From positions 4,030,001 to 4,094,000 of the forward strand of contig NC_051099.1 of the NCBI RefSeq assembly GCF_901709675.1: 64,000 nt of DNA. Reading direction: 5' to 3'. Of this stretch, positions 1 to 10,200 are shown in pieces. The notes under the pieces are model-generated. The model was not told the origin of the DNA. It made no database searches and saw only the letters and a list, made by a program, of their open reading frames with translations. The stretch comes from Syngnathus acus (lineage: Eukaryota > Chordata > Actinopteri > Syngnathiformes > Syngnathidae). How positions within the stretch are numbered: position 1 is the first letter of the stretch; each line of letters begins with the position of its first letter. The translations under genes and the position numbers were made by a program.

Positions 1-237
1 CCGATAAAGCTTTAATCTCTGATTGACTATTTTAATCGGTTTTGCACACACGTTTATAGAAAAATGACAATTCCGGTCAAAAACAAGGTGTATTTAACCA
101 AAATGATTCACAAGAGCAAAAATTTACTTTTTAAGATTTATTAAAACACTCAAGTGCATATAACTAGCCAAACTCCCTCTTTAATTCTAACCTAAAATAA
201 TTTATTTTTTTATATTCTCTCTTTTTGTTGTTTCCAG
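1..237 (+). other. End of an intron upstream of the PIGW coding exon
   Basis: AT-rich sequence with no coding frame. It ends in a T-rich tract and a TTTCCAG acceptor at 231-237, three bases before the PIGW start codon. This implies that a non-coding PIGW first exon lies left of the window. Nothing else is seen here. Confidence 0.6.
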
Positions 238-240
238 GTC

Positions 241-1698
241 ATGTCTCAGAAGGATCTGAAAGAAGCATTTGTCAGTAATCATAATGGGACCAATTTACAG
301 GAAGTGGTTGTGGGCTCATTAGTCACACCACTATGCATCCTCCAGCGAGGGATCATTCTGATCCTCTACCATCAAGCTAAGGGGACTCTACCTCTGCCAT
401 TTCCACAGGTTTCTCACCTGCTTCTCGATTTCTCTGTAGTGGTCCTCCCCCTCGTCCTGTCATGCACCATCCTGAGCGACCATCTTCGTCAAGTCGTCTT
501 GAGTTTTGCCTTTGTTTTGCTATGTGTGCTTTTTTACCTCTACCGCAGTAATCGGCAAACCTCTCTCAACATGTTCCTCAATCGGACTGTTCATTTTAAA
601 CAGGTTCCCTTTGTGACCATCTTTAGAGTGATGGTGAATGTGCAAACGGCTATCAGTATTTTGGCCGTTGACTTTCGAGTCTTCCCAAGGCGGTATGCGA
701 AGACAGAAACCTATGGAACAGGTGTTATGGATTTTGGTGTTGGAACATTCATCTTTGCAAATGGTCTGGTGTGTCCAGAAGCACGTGGCAAAACTGTTTA
801 TGGATCCAAGATGAAACATATTGGCAAGCAGCTCCTCTCCACGTGGCCCCTGATTTTTCTCGGTGCAGCACGACTCATCGCTGTCAAAATGAGCGACTAC
901 CATGAACATGTGACTGAATATGGTGTCCACTGGAATTTCTTCTTCACCGTGGCCCTTGTCAAGGTTGTGACGTCCATGCTTTTGGTTGTTATACCCGCAA
1001 GACAATCGTGGTTCTTGGCTCTTGTCATAAGTGTCGTTTATCAATTTGCTCTGGAGACAACAGGACTCAAGACTTTCATCCTACACAATAATGACAGAGG
1101 GAAGGACTTCCTGCATGCTAACAAGGAGGGCATCTTCTCCATAGCAGGTTATGTTGCCATCTACATGGCAGGAATCCAGGTAGGATGCTATGTCATGCAG
1201 CCAAGACTCCATGTCAGAGATTGGCTCAAAGCAGTTTTGAACCTCCTAATGGGAACTCTCACTCTGTTTGCTGCTTTGTGCATGTGTCAGACTTTAGTGG
1301 AGCCAGTGTCTCGCCGTTTAGCTAATCTGACTTTTTGCCTCTGGAGTGTTGCTCAATCTCTCCTTTTTGTATCATGTCTTGGTTTAGTTGATTTGATTGT
1401 ACTGTTTGCCAAAATAACATCAGGCTGTCAATTTATACCATCATCATGGTACTCGTATTCAGGGCCCCACAAAAAGAAAGATGAGATGGAAGGTTTGTGC
1501 CTTGTTCAAGCCATCAGTAGGAATCAGCTGTTATTTTTTCTGCTGTCAAATGTTTTGACAGGAGTGACCAACGCTTTAATCAACACACTTAATTGCAGTG
1601 ATTTATTTTCTGTCTATGTCCTGCTGTCTTACATGCTTACAAACTGTGCTGTTGTATATGTTTTGCATCTCTGCAGAATTACAATAAAATTTTGGTAA
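241..1698 (+). CDS. pigw: PIGW, GPI-anchor inositol acyltransferase
   Basis: PIGW (yeast GWT1) adds an acyl chain to the inositol ring of GlcN-PI in the endoplasmic reticulum, an early step of GPI-anchor synthesis. The 485-residue frame is intronless and near the roughly 500-residue family length. The N-terminus (MSQKDLKEAFVSNHNGT) and C-terminus (ending in KFW) match vertebrate PIGW. It holds about a dozen hydrophobic membrane segments and the conserved stretches AVDFRVFPRRYAKTE (about residues 140-155), YGTGVMDFGVG and TEYGVHWNFFFT (about 223-234). The start is the first ATG after the splice acceptor at 237 and aligns with the family N-terminus. GGNBP2 follows on the same strand, as in mammals. 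An AATAAA hexamer overlaps the last codons. Identification is firm; function is inferred from the family. Confidence 0.96.
   Translation: MSQKDLKEAFVSNHNGTNLQEVVVGSLVTPLCILQRGIILILYHQAKGTLPLPFPQVSHLLLDFSVVVLPLVLSCTILSDHLRQVVLSFAFVLLCVLFYLYRSNRQTSLNMFLNRTVHFKQVPFVTIFRVMVNVQTAISILAVDFRVFPRRYAKTETYGTGVMDFGVGTFIFANGLVCPEARGKTVYGSKMKHIGKQLLSTWPLIFLGAARLIAVKMSDYHEHVTEYGVHWNFFFTVALVKVVTSMLLVVIPARQSWFLALVISVVYQFALETTGLKTFILHNNDRGKDFLHANKEGIFSIAGYVAIYMAGIQVGCYVMQPRLHVRDWLKAVLNLLMGTLTLFAALCMCQTLVEPVSRRLANLTFCLWSVAQSLLFVSCLGLVDLIVLFAKITSGCQFIPSSWYSYSGPHKKKDEMEGLCLVQAISRNQLLFFLLSNVLTGVTNALINTLNCSDLFSVYVLLSYMLTNCAVVYVLHLCRITIKFW
1683..1688 (+). promoter_or_regulatory. AATAAA hexamer inside the last PIGW codons
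   Basis: A canonical poly(A) hexamer lies eight codon-bases ahead of the TAA stop at 1696-1698, followed by a T-rich stretch. If used, the 3'UTR would be only about 5-20 nt. A second AATAAA at 2247-2252 is the alternative and would give a 3'UTR of about 570 nt. Confidence 0.45.
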
Positions 1699-1777
1699 TT
1701 TTTTTCTATTCTATATTTCTATTCTATTTTCGACACAGTGCAACTTGTCGTCATTTTGATGGACTGAGGCAGTCTAA

Positions 1778-1790
1778 CCAGTAGGGGGCA
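1778..1790 (+). promoter_or_regulatory. CTCF-like core motif
   Basis: CCAGTAGGGGGCA is an exact match to the CTCF core consensus CCASYAGRKGGCR. It sits just past the PIGW stop codon. Binding is not shown; this is motif evidence only. Confidence 0.5.
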
Positions 1791-1956
1791 CGATTGCAAA
1801 AACGTTTCGGACTTCGTGTTTGACTGTAACGTTAAATACAGATCAGAATAATTTCCTGTCTTGACTGTGGAGGTGTCCACCACAGTGGAGAGTCCACGGA
1901 CAGCGACTTCACGTTGCAGGCCTCCAGACAGGTGCCTCGCACTCTGCTCGGATCGC

Positions 1957-2030
1957 GGACATATATAGAATGGACTAACTATAGGCCCCTCACGGTTGAA
2001 GCCAGACGGAAGCCATCTTACGTTGCCACC
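1957..2030 (-). repeat. Left copy of an inverted repeat pair
   Basis: Read on the minus strand, this block shares GTAAGATGGC, TGGCTTCAA and TCTATATATGTCC, in the same order and at similar spacing, with 2347-2419 on the plus strand. The arms are clearly related but diverged, so this is an old inverted duplication or two copies of an interspersed element. Confidence 0.6.
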
Positions 2031-2346
2031 GTTACCGACAACCTATTTTTTCTATTGTAAATCTTCAGATTGTGTCAGGATCTCTGTTAGTGGTAACGAG
2101 CACCACTCAAAGAACAAATTGTTTTCATCAACTATCTTAGTATCGTGAACTGTGCACTTTAAATTTGTCCAGGTGGCCTTTGCTTTTATTACATTGTTGC
2201 TGGTTCTAACATGATGCAGACGAATATTTAAGCAGTACTCAGAGAAAATAAAAACAAATCTAAAATATTTTTTTACCGATTAATTTGCATGCAGCGCTTT
2301 CCCCAGAATTATTGGTTCAACTGCATGTGGTAGACCGTAGCGGGAT

Positions 2347-2419
2347 TGGTAACGTAAGATGGCCGCTGGTGGCTTCAATCCTCCCAACCGCCAACAAGAA
2401 TCCAGTCTATATATGTCCA
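2347..2419 (+). repeat. Right copy of the inverted repeat pair
   Basis: It matches 1957-2030 in inverted orientation. It lies at the probable GGNBP2 promoter or first exon and contains AAGATGGCCGC, which resembles a YY1 site. The transcription start is not known, so its place relative to the promoter is inferred. Confidence 0.55.
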
Positions 2420-3274
2420 TGTTCAAAAGGCGTTCCCCTCGCCCCACCCCTGACAGGAATTGGGAAAATCCGACTTTTGAAAGCAACTCGAACGCAGCAT
2501 CAACTCATTGGGAAGCCGCGCTTACTCAGTCGTGCTTAAAAGTAAGTCTGTAAAAGCGGGTGAGTTCTACAGATGTCTTCCGTCAAATGACAACTTATTA
2601 ACAAAAGCCAAAAATAATGCATTGTGCGAACCGTTTAACAAAACGAGGCTGACAGAAAAAATGTCCGTCTTTACGGTTGAATTTACTTTAGCCAGCTTGC
2701 TTATGCTAGCGGTGCTGACTAGCAAAGCTAACAAGTGGGTTGCCAAGTTTTCTCGCGTCTACCGGTTACTAACTAATAACAGAGCAAGTGATCGCAATAC
2801 ACACTTTTGTGCTTCGTCTATTAAAATTCTCAACGTATTAACGACCACACGGGATCATTGTTACCTCCGCGTGTCAACGATCGTCTTTCGTGACCAGCTG
2901 ATCTAACGTTAGCATGACGTCGCCTCGTCAGATGCACCCGAGTATCTTTTCCATGACATAAATGCACTTAACGCTTAAAATTAAAAAAACTTACAGACTC
3001 AAATAACCTACGTTCTATCGGGCCTGCTGCCTTCTTGGTTATTCAGCTAACTACTGCTTAAAGTGCTTAACACAAAATGTAGGTCAAGCCAAGCGTAAGT
3101 GGTTGCTGTTGACAGCATTGTCAGCGTTTGTTTGTCTCGGTTATCTAAAACAAAAACAAAAAAAACCGCAAATATTAGCAAAGGGAACACAATAAGTTTG
3201 CCTTATTTGTATTTACTGGATCTTTCACTTGAAACCTGCAGGTGAGCTGTATTTGAAGGTGGGGGGAGAAAATC

Positions 3275-6228
3275 ATGGCAAGTCTGGTAGCTGTATGCAA
3301 AGAAAATGAAAAGGACTACTGCTTTCTTACCGGACAGATTCCTCTCTTTATCGATGACTCGTTCACGGTAGGTCACCTTGGATCCGTCTGTGGCTGACAC
3401 TATAAACTGCTAGATTTAGTCTTCAAATTTTCAAAGGAGCATATTTTTATTTAACTTTGATATGTAGCAATACAGAATCAAATTCATTTACTGTTAGTAG
3501 CTCATTTGGGGAGTTATGACAATTATTTGTCAAATGCTTCAATGTTGTGAGTTTCTTATCAAGTCGAATAAAATATTTGGAGTTTTGATATATTTCTGTT
3601 GTTGACAGATGGTGATGGAATTTTCTGATCGTATCATGGACGTAGACAAAAGAGTAATTAGTAGTTCCCATTGGAAACAATTCACAGAGGTTGGTACATC
3701 AGGAATACTCCCTTCTCCCGAGCATTTCATGCTCGAGTTTGAACAGAAATATGGTCCTTCTGCCTTTAGGGTCACTCCAAATTGAAACAACAGGACTTGA
3801 CTGCGGCCTTGTCAGTGGTGTCCACACAAGTGTTTAAAGCATTGTCCCAACTGGTGCCATGCGTGAGCTGCAGACGCAGTGTGGAGCGCCTCTTCTCCCA
3901 TTTAGTGGAATCGGGCACCCCAGCCTTGGAGCCGCTCACGTTGAAGCCTACGGGTGTGCTGTCCGTCACCAAGGCTTGTTTAGCGGACGTAAGGAAGCTG
4001 TACAGCCTCCTCTACATCCAAGGGTAAGAAATAGTTGATTTGACAAAGTCTGCTTGAAGATGAATTTTTTCAAATTTGTCTTTTGTTTTAATATAAACAG
4101 GTCGAAGTTGAATGCTGTAATTGATGCCATTCCTAAAAGTAAAAAGACCACCCGGTGCCAGTTGCACTCCTTGGACACAGGCAAACTCAGACCTGTAGGG
4201 TAAGGACTTTTTATTGTTGGCTTTTTTTTTTTCTTTGTTTTTTATATGTTGTGTTTGCTTCCAGGGGAATCTGGATGGATGTGTGGGAGCGGATGTCCAA
4301 GGAGTGCAGGGATGAGGTGGTACTTATCGATTGCGCCTGTCTTTTAGAGAAACTGGAGACCCACTTGCAAAAACATGGGTAATGTTTGACTGGACACCAT
4401 GTGAGTTTCAAAGTTGCGCAATCTTTATTCAGGTCCTTTTTTGTCTTTTAGGTTGTGCACCGACTGTAAGACCAAAGTCATGCGGGCATACGATATCTTG
4501 ATTGGGGAAGTGGACAGCAGTGAGGAGAAAGAATATTGCGCCGACCTGTACGAGGGATTGTGTTGCTGCCCTTGTGAGCATCACATCCAGGTGTGCAACG
4601 AGACCGACTTCATCGCCCGCCTCCTTAGCCGGGCCGAGCTTGAGTTTGCAGGAGGCTCTGAGTAAGTGAAAGTTACTTGGCTTAGTGTGTGAACTCTTTT
4701 GAGCCATTTGGTCTTTTGATTATAGGAGGAGACATGCCAAGACCATCGATAATGCGCAGGAAGAAGTGCTGACATGTTTAGGCAGTCTTCTCTACGAGCG
4801 ACTGCACAAGATTTGGCAGAAACTACGAGCCGAGGAGCAGACCTTCCAGATATTGTTCCATGTGGGCATTGATGAGTTGCGCAAAAGCTTTGAGGTACTT
4901 GCTGTGAAAAGGCGTGCGTTGCGGCAAGTTGACAAAATGCTAACATTCCTAACGTGATGTTCGTAGACGGCAGTGGAGAAGATGCAGGGGATCACTCGGC
5001 TCGAGCAGTTTGTCGAGGAGCTGTCGGAGAAAGAGAGAGCGAAGCAGCTCAAGCAAGAGAAAAAGAGGCAAAAGCGGAAAAATCGGCACAGAAACAGGTT
5101 GGATCAGGAAACGGCAATCAAGGAAAAGTATGAGGAGGTAAGAGACGATAAAATCGGCTGGATTAGCACTGCAAGTGCCCAATTTAAAAAAAATAAAAAT
5201 TAAGGTACTTTTCTCTTTGTTACAGGGGTCTCTCGAGTCTAAGGAGGGTAGTTGTACTGCCTGCGAGAGCAACGATAAGGGCGAGAACATTCCTCCGAAT
5301 GTCTGCACAAGCTTTGGTTGTCCGGCTAAACAAGATCCACATAAGACAACCAGCAACCAGCCCAAACTTACATTAACAAGTAAAGGAGGGAAGCAAGTTT
5401 GCATTTTGCATCCTTTTGCCGTTTCCACTGCGAGCGATTGCGGCTACGCAAGCATGGAGGGCAGTGAGATGGGGTCACGAGAAGGTTCCGATATTTCCTG
5501 CTCCGAAGGACTCTGCAACCACGATGAAGCAGGTCAGATATGAACACGTATCTTCAAATAAAAAAAAAAAAAGGTACTGCGACTGAAATTTTGTTTTGTA
5601 TTTCCATTGCTTAAGGTGAGTCCAATGAGTACGCTGAAGATAAAGAGGAGGAAGAGGAGGCAACAGACAGCTGTGTCGACTGCTGGCCACACTCTGAGGA
5701 AAAGTCACAATGCAAGAGTAAAAAAAAGAAAAGAAAAGGAAATAAACCGGTAAGTGGTCAATTCATTGTATTTGAGCCAGTGCACCCAAACCAAAGTGTG
5801 TGTGAACTGTCGCCAGGGGCACACCGATGAAAGTCACAGTGTGACACCATCCAACGTTAGCCAAACCAAAGGTCTGAAGTCCTCATGTGTTAAGAAGAGT
5901 TTTGCACAACTACCATGGGCACGACACGGAAACTACCTTGATTCCGGACCATTCGAGGCCAACATGGGTCTAGTGGACTTCCTGGTATGTGACAGCTAGA
6001 TCTCCGATTGCCCCGCACCGTACTCAGGTTGGTCTTTTCTTGCAGGATGATTCTGAAGTCATTTCAGATGAAGAGAATGGGCTCACGCAGGATGAAATCC
6101 AAGCATTCGTAGACAGACATCGGGTGTTCTACACCAACCGTCACAAGTATCGACAGCTCCTGAAAGAGAAATTTACCAACTATTGCTGTGCAAGTGACCA
6201 AAGACTGCCTGAGGCAACTGGTTTGTGA
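3275..6228 (+). CDS. ggnbp2: GGNBP2, gametogenetin-binding protein 2 (12 coding exons)
   Basis: Exons: 3275-3367, 3609-3689, 3770-4023, 4101-4199, 4265-4378, 4452-4661, 4726-4894, 4967-5137, 5226-5532, 5616-5749, 5817-5984, 6046-6228. All junctions are GT-AG and in phase, giving 660 residues (human about 697). The family is a cytoplasmic/nuclear cysteine-rich protein (ZNF403) implicated in spermatogenesis and trophoblast biology; its molecular role is unclear. Strong matches include LKQQDL, LVPCVSCRRSVERLFS, GIWMDVWERMS with ECRDEVVLID, CTDCKTKVMRAYDILIGE, an acidic/lysine-rich stretch, and SMEGSEMGSREGSDISCSEG. The start is the first ATG after a splice acceptor at 3241 and matches the family start (MA-LVAVC). 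Exon 11 could begin at 5781 instead of 5817; both keep the frame, but 5781 would leave an intron of only 31 nt. A likely non-coding first exon ends at 2541. DHRS11 lies downstream on the same strand. Confidence 0.95.
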
Positions 6229-7208
6229 AAGTATACACTTGTTACATCTCAAAAGAAAATCATGGTGACCACTCCTAGTGCAAATGCAGAAGGTAGAAAT
6301 TTTGGATTGATTCTTTGTCAATTTTTAATGAATGTGATTCGTGTCTCATCTCAAGTCTGCACTTAGATGATCAGATTTTTGATTTCCCCAACCTCGTACC
6401 TTGATTCTCATTAACCAAGCCCTGTGACTTGGTGGTGCTTGTACAAGGCTTTCGGATAAGAGCACAGTGGGAAATGGAAATCTATTGTTGTGAGCTTGCA
6501 GGAGTCTTACTTGTCTTGAGATGTTCTCTTGGGTGACACTTCAGCATGGTGATAAAGGTTGCACTCTAAAAGTGTATGAAAATCAATTCTTAAAAAAAAA
6601 AGGTTCTACATTGAATTGAAATGAAAAGAAATGGGTTGTGACAGTGCAGAATTTGAAGAGTTAATAAAGCATTTATTCATCCACATGTTGTCCCTAATGT
6701 GATAGAAAATGTTTTATTAAGATATATCATATTTTAACATTTGCATTGTTATATTATCTGGTCTGTAATGATTCACCTTAATAAAAATATGATTCAGTGA
6801 ATTAGGGGGAGTGGTTGTATTAAAAATGCTAATTGTAAACGGAATTAATTGATCCATTTTCAGTTCAAGTGGAGAGGATACATTTGGCACACTGTCCTTG
6901 CAATTTTTGCAATCCCGCTAGGTGGCGTAAGAAACATTTTAAAGCTGTTGAGCGAGGGAGCGGATCGCTGAAAGAAAGTGGGCGGCGACGTGGTGGAGCA
7001 AACATTTAACACCATCAAGACTCATGTCATCCAAAGGAGCGCATGGAGCTACCTTTACGCACCAGTGCTACCGCGCCTTCGGATGCTGCGTACTCTGAGG
7101 CAGGAGCTTGAAGCATCCTAGAAATCGAAGGCGTTGTACATTTAACCGCAGTATCGTCGCAAGCAAAGCGAAAACCCGACGGTTCGTATCCCGCTTTCGT
7201 TGTTGGCG
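6229..7208. other. GGNBP2 3'UTR and DHRS11 promoter region
   Basis: The GGNBP2 3'UTR probably ends near 6690. AT-rich spacer follows, then a GC-richer block from about 6900 to 7208 directly before the DHRS11 start codon, the likely promoter and 5'UTR. A near match to the CTCF core (CCGCTAGGTGGCG, 6915-6927, one mismatch) lies in it. No coding exon is seen. Confidence 0.5.
6663..6668 (+). promoter_or_regulatory. GGNBP2 poly(A) signal
   Basis: AATAAA about 435 nt past the GGNBP2 stop, in AT-rich sequence. It is the first canonical hexamer downstream that I see. Confidence 0.55.
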
Positions 7209-10200
7209 ATGGAGCGGTGGAAAGGCAGAGTGGCCCTGGTGACCGGAGCCTCAGTGGGCATTGGAGCGGCTGTGGCCCGGGCACTCGTCCAACAAGGCAT
7301 GAAGGTAGTCGGATGTGCCAGGAACGTCGATAAAATCGAGGTAATTTCACTTCCATCATCGGCTATCATGCAACGCGTGAGTTGCCTCATAGCATTAGTG
7401 CAATGCGGTGTAATATATCAGCTAATGCACGTAACCTGCTTGCTAACATTAGCTTTACAACTTAAGCTAACGTTTGATGATAAGGGCGAAAAATCGTGCG
7501 GGATGGGGGCTTTCATGCGACAATTTCAATAGATAAAACATTTTAATGCTATTTCTTATTTTACATTCAAAACCCTATATCGATCTATCTGTCAAGTCTA
7601 TCGAGATGTCCATCCATGTAGTTTGTTTACCTACAATATAGATAGAGAGAATCAGAATATTAGAAACACCCCAGTACTATGTTCTTACTGAGAGAAATGA
7701 GGTAGCACCCAAATGTTATTTGGCACCACGATGCTAATGTGTTCAAGTCTTGGTGAGAGCATTTGGGCAATCTTCTGCAGTGAGGTCACAAGAAGAAGGA
7801 GTTGAGCAATGTCCACATTGATGTCCACTTTTCTCTGTTATCCTTCAGAAAGGTGGTGAAGTCTGCTAAGCTGCGTCCACCACTATCAAGTATTACAGCA
7901 ATCGATCGTTTTATGCATGGATGGAAGAGTGAACTGGTGTTTACTGTTTATCACTTGTGCATGTTCTCCCACTCCTTGTTTTGGGTTTCTTTAGGTCCAC
8001 TGACTTTCTGCTACATTCCATACACACATGTTAGGTTTATTCAGGTCTTTAAATCATGCTGAAGGCCGAGGAGCCAGATTTGGCCCTCTTCCTAAAATAT
8101 GTACCAACATTGCAAATTGTATTCACTTTTAAAAATGAAGCATTATTTTTCCTCTCAGTAAAACCCTTTTGAAATCAATGTAAAAATGTTTTGAAACTAT
8201 AGCTATCCTTTACTTTGTTGTGGTTATGTAATTTTATTATTAATATATGGCATTCCATGTCCCCTGAGCTTGCTGTCAAGTGTTAATGACGTCACAGTTT
8301 GTGATGTCATTTTCAGTTGACAGCAAGTGGTAAAATGGCCGCCCCCTGAGATGGATAAAAATGAGTGGATTTCGCCTCTTTAATTCATATCATGAAACAA
8401 AACGTGGCAAAGCTATGAAAAGTATTTTCAAATTTATTCTTTTTATTTTTTTATTTTTAAACAATATATTTTTTTTTAAATAAAAATTGCTTCAACATTG
8501 AAATCTGGAGCAAACAAATGTGACATTTCTGAGGTAAAATTCCCTTTGATTATTAGAATAAAATACCCAGATGATTAGGTTAACTCTTTAACTGTTCTTT
8601 ATTATTTTCTGTTAATAATAGTGTTATCTTCATGACGCAGACATTCTCGCACCTCCCACTAGGCCATAAGGCACTGCACCTTCCTTATCTTGTCAGCCAA
8701 TAATTAAGCCTCCCTCTGTCTTAAACTGTTTTAGCTCTATCAGTGGCGCGCAACAGGTCAACTACACAACGTGCATGTGTAGTACAAATGCATTTGTGTC
8801 TTATTTTATATGGTCATGTGAGTCTGGACCAATCTGCATTTTGTCCGGTCTTTATTCTCAATCGTAACAAGAAGTCAACAATTGACTATTCAATCGTGTG
8901 AAGTTGTGTTGTTGACAAGCAAACATGTTTCCTAACTTAACAACGCGCCTGTACATGCCCACAGTGAGTGCGACTTACGCAATCGACTACTCACCGTCAT
9001 TCTTACTTTAGTCACATGTCGTCTTCTGTCAATAGTTAACCTCATTGCTTCCGTCGTGTACTTGTGGAACCCTCCAACAAGGTCGCTTGCATGTCAAATA
9101 AGAAATCGTTCTTTGTGCAAATCATTCTTCCAAAGTTATTTAATCATTCGGGGTCAGGAAAGACCTAAATATGATGCAATAGCAATCAATAGCAGGATGA
9201 GTGATCAATTGTTATCACTTCTATTTGATGGGAGCTTTGTTCTTGTGAGATGTAAGACAAAGCTAGTATTGTACGCTAGCCGCTGTGTCAACTGGGCTGT
9301 AGTCGTCCGTGCCAGAGCAAGTGGGGGGGGGGGGGGATGCAAGTATCTGTCACTGAGCAATTGTTCTTGACTTCCTTTTGGTGTGTATTTCTTTCACGGC
9401 TAGGAATAAAGACATTCTTGTTCTTACTGTATTAGAAAGGAGCAGATGTGAATGTAGATTGTGTAGTTTGGCCTAATTTGGTGTGAACTCAGAAACAAAT
9501 AAGACTTTTTGGAGTACACACAGTAAGGGGTGGGGGGGGGGGGGACGTGGTCGCTATGGGCTTTCTGCAGGAATGAGAGCGATGAGGTTGCATCCAAGTA
9601 GCAACAATCCACTTTCACATGAACTAGATAGACCAGTGCAAGACGGATAGATGGTTAGAGTACGATTCTTTCCTCCGAGGTTTTAAAGTAGGCCCAATTG
9701 ATTGAAAGCTTCATGAAATTGCAAAGCGAGCAAGTCTGCTTTCTGCTCAATATGCATTTGGAGGACTCGGCCTGTTTGTTTTGATGTGTGTGTGACAGTG
9801 CTGCTCTTGGACTTGCGATTGTAAAGTGCTTGAACACCCGCAATCCTTATGACCGGCATAGCCCGTATGTTTATGATACCTGCTTACCTAGCGACATGTA
9901 GTGTAAATATAATTATCACAAAATCTGTTCTTAACATTTGAACTTAAGAGTAGTTTATTAAGGAGAATGCTGATCCATTCATTTTTTTTTAACATTGGGA
10001 TTAATTTGGGGCTAGTTTTAATCTTGGTGGTGAAAACGCTTGTTTTTTTTAAGTACAGTATCTTGTTTCTATTTTTAACCTTGACCCAAATACTTGAAGT
10101 GATAAAGTCAATATTGTCAGGCATTTTGTTACTGTGTTATTACGTAATTGCCCAGATTTCTTTTTTTCCGAATACCTCATGTTGTCATTTGGACTGTCCA

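Larger units (their letters stand above)
1699..3274. other. PIGW-GGNBP2 intergenic region with the GGNBP2 promoter and 5' exon
   Basis: No protein-coding exon is seen. It holds a CTCF-like motif (1778-1790), two copies of a 74-bp sequence in inverted orientation (1957-2030 and 2347-2419), an octamer-like ATTTGCAT at about 2283, and a probable non-coding first exon of GGNBP2. That exon would end at 2541 before GTAAGT. The acceptor ends at 3241, so the second exon starts at 3242, 33 bases before the start codon. The ATG-initiated frames here are short and have no family resemblance. Confidence 0.55.

Noticed and set aside
520-1044. 174-residue minus-strand frame
   Set aside because: It lies wholly antisense to the well-supported PIGW coding region and has no family resemblance.
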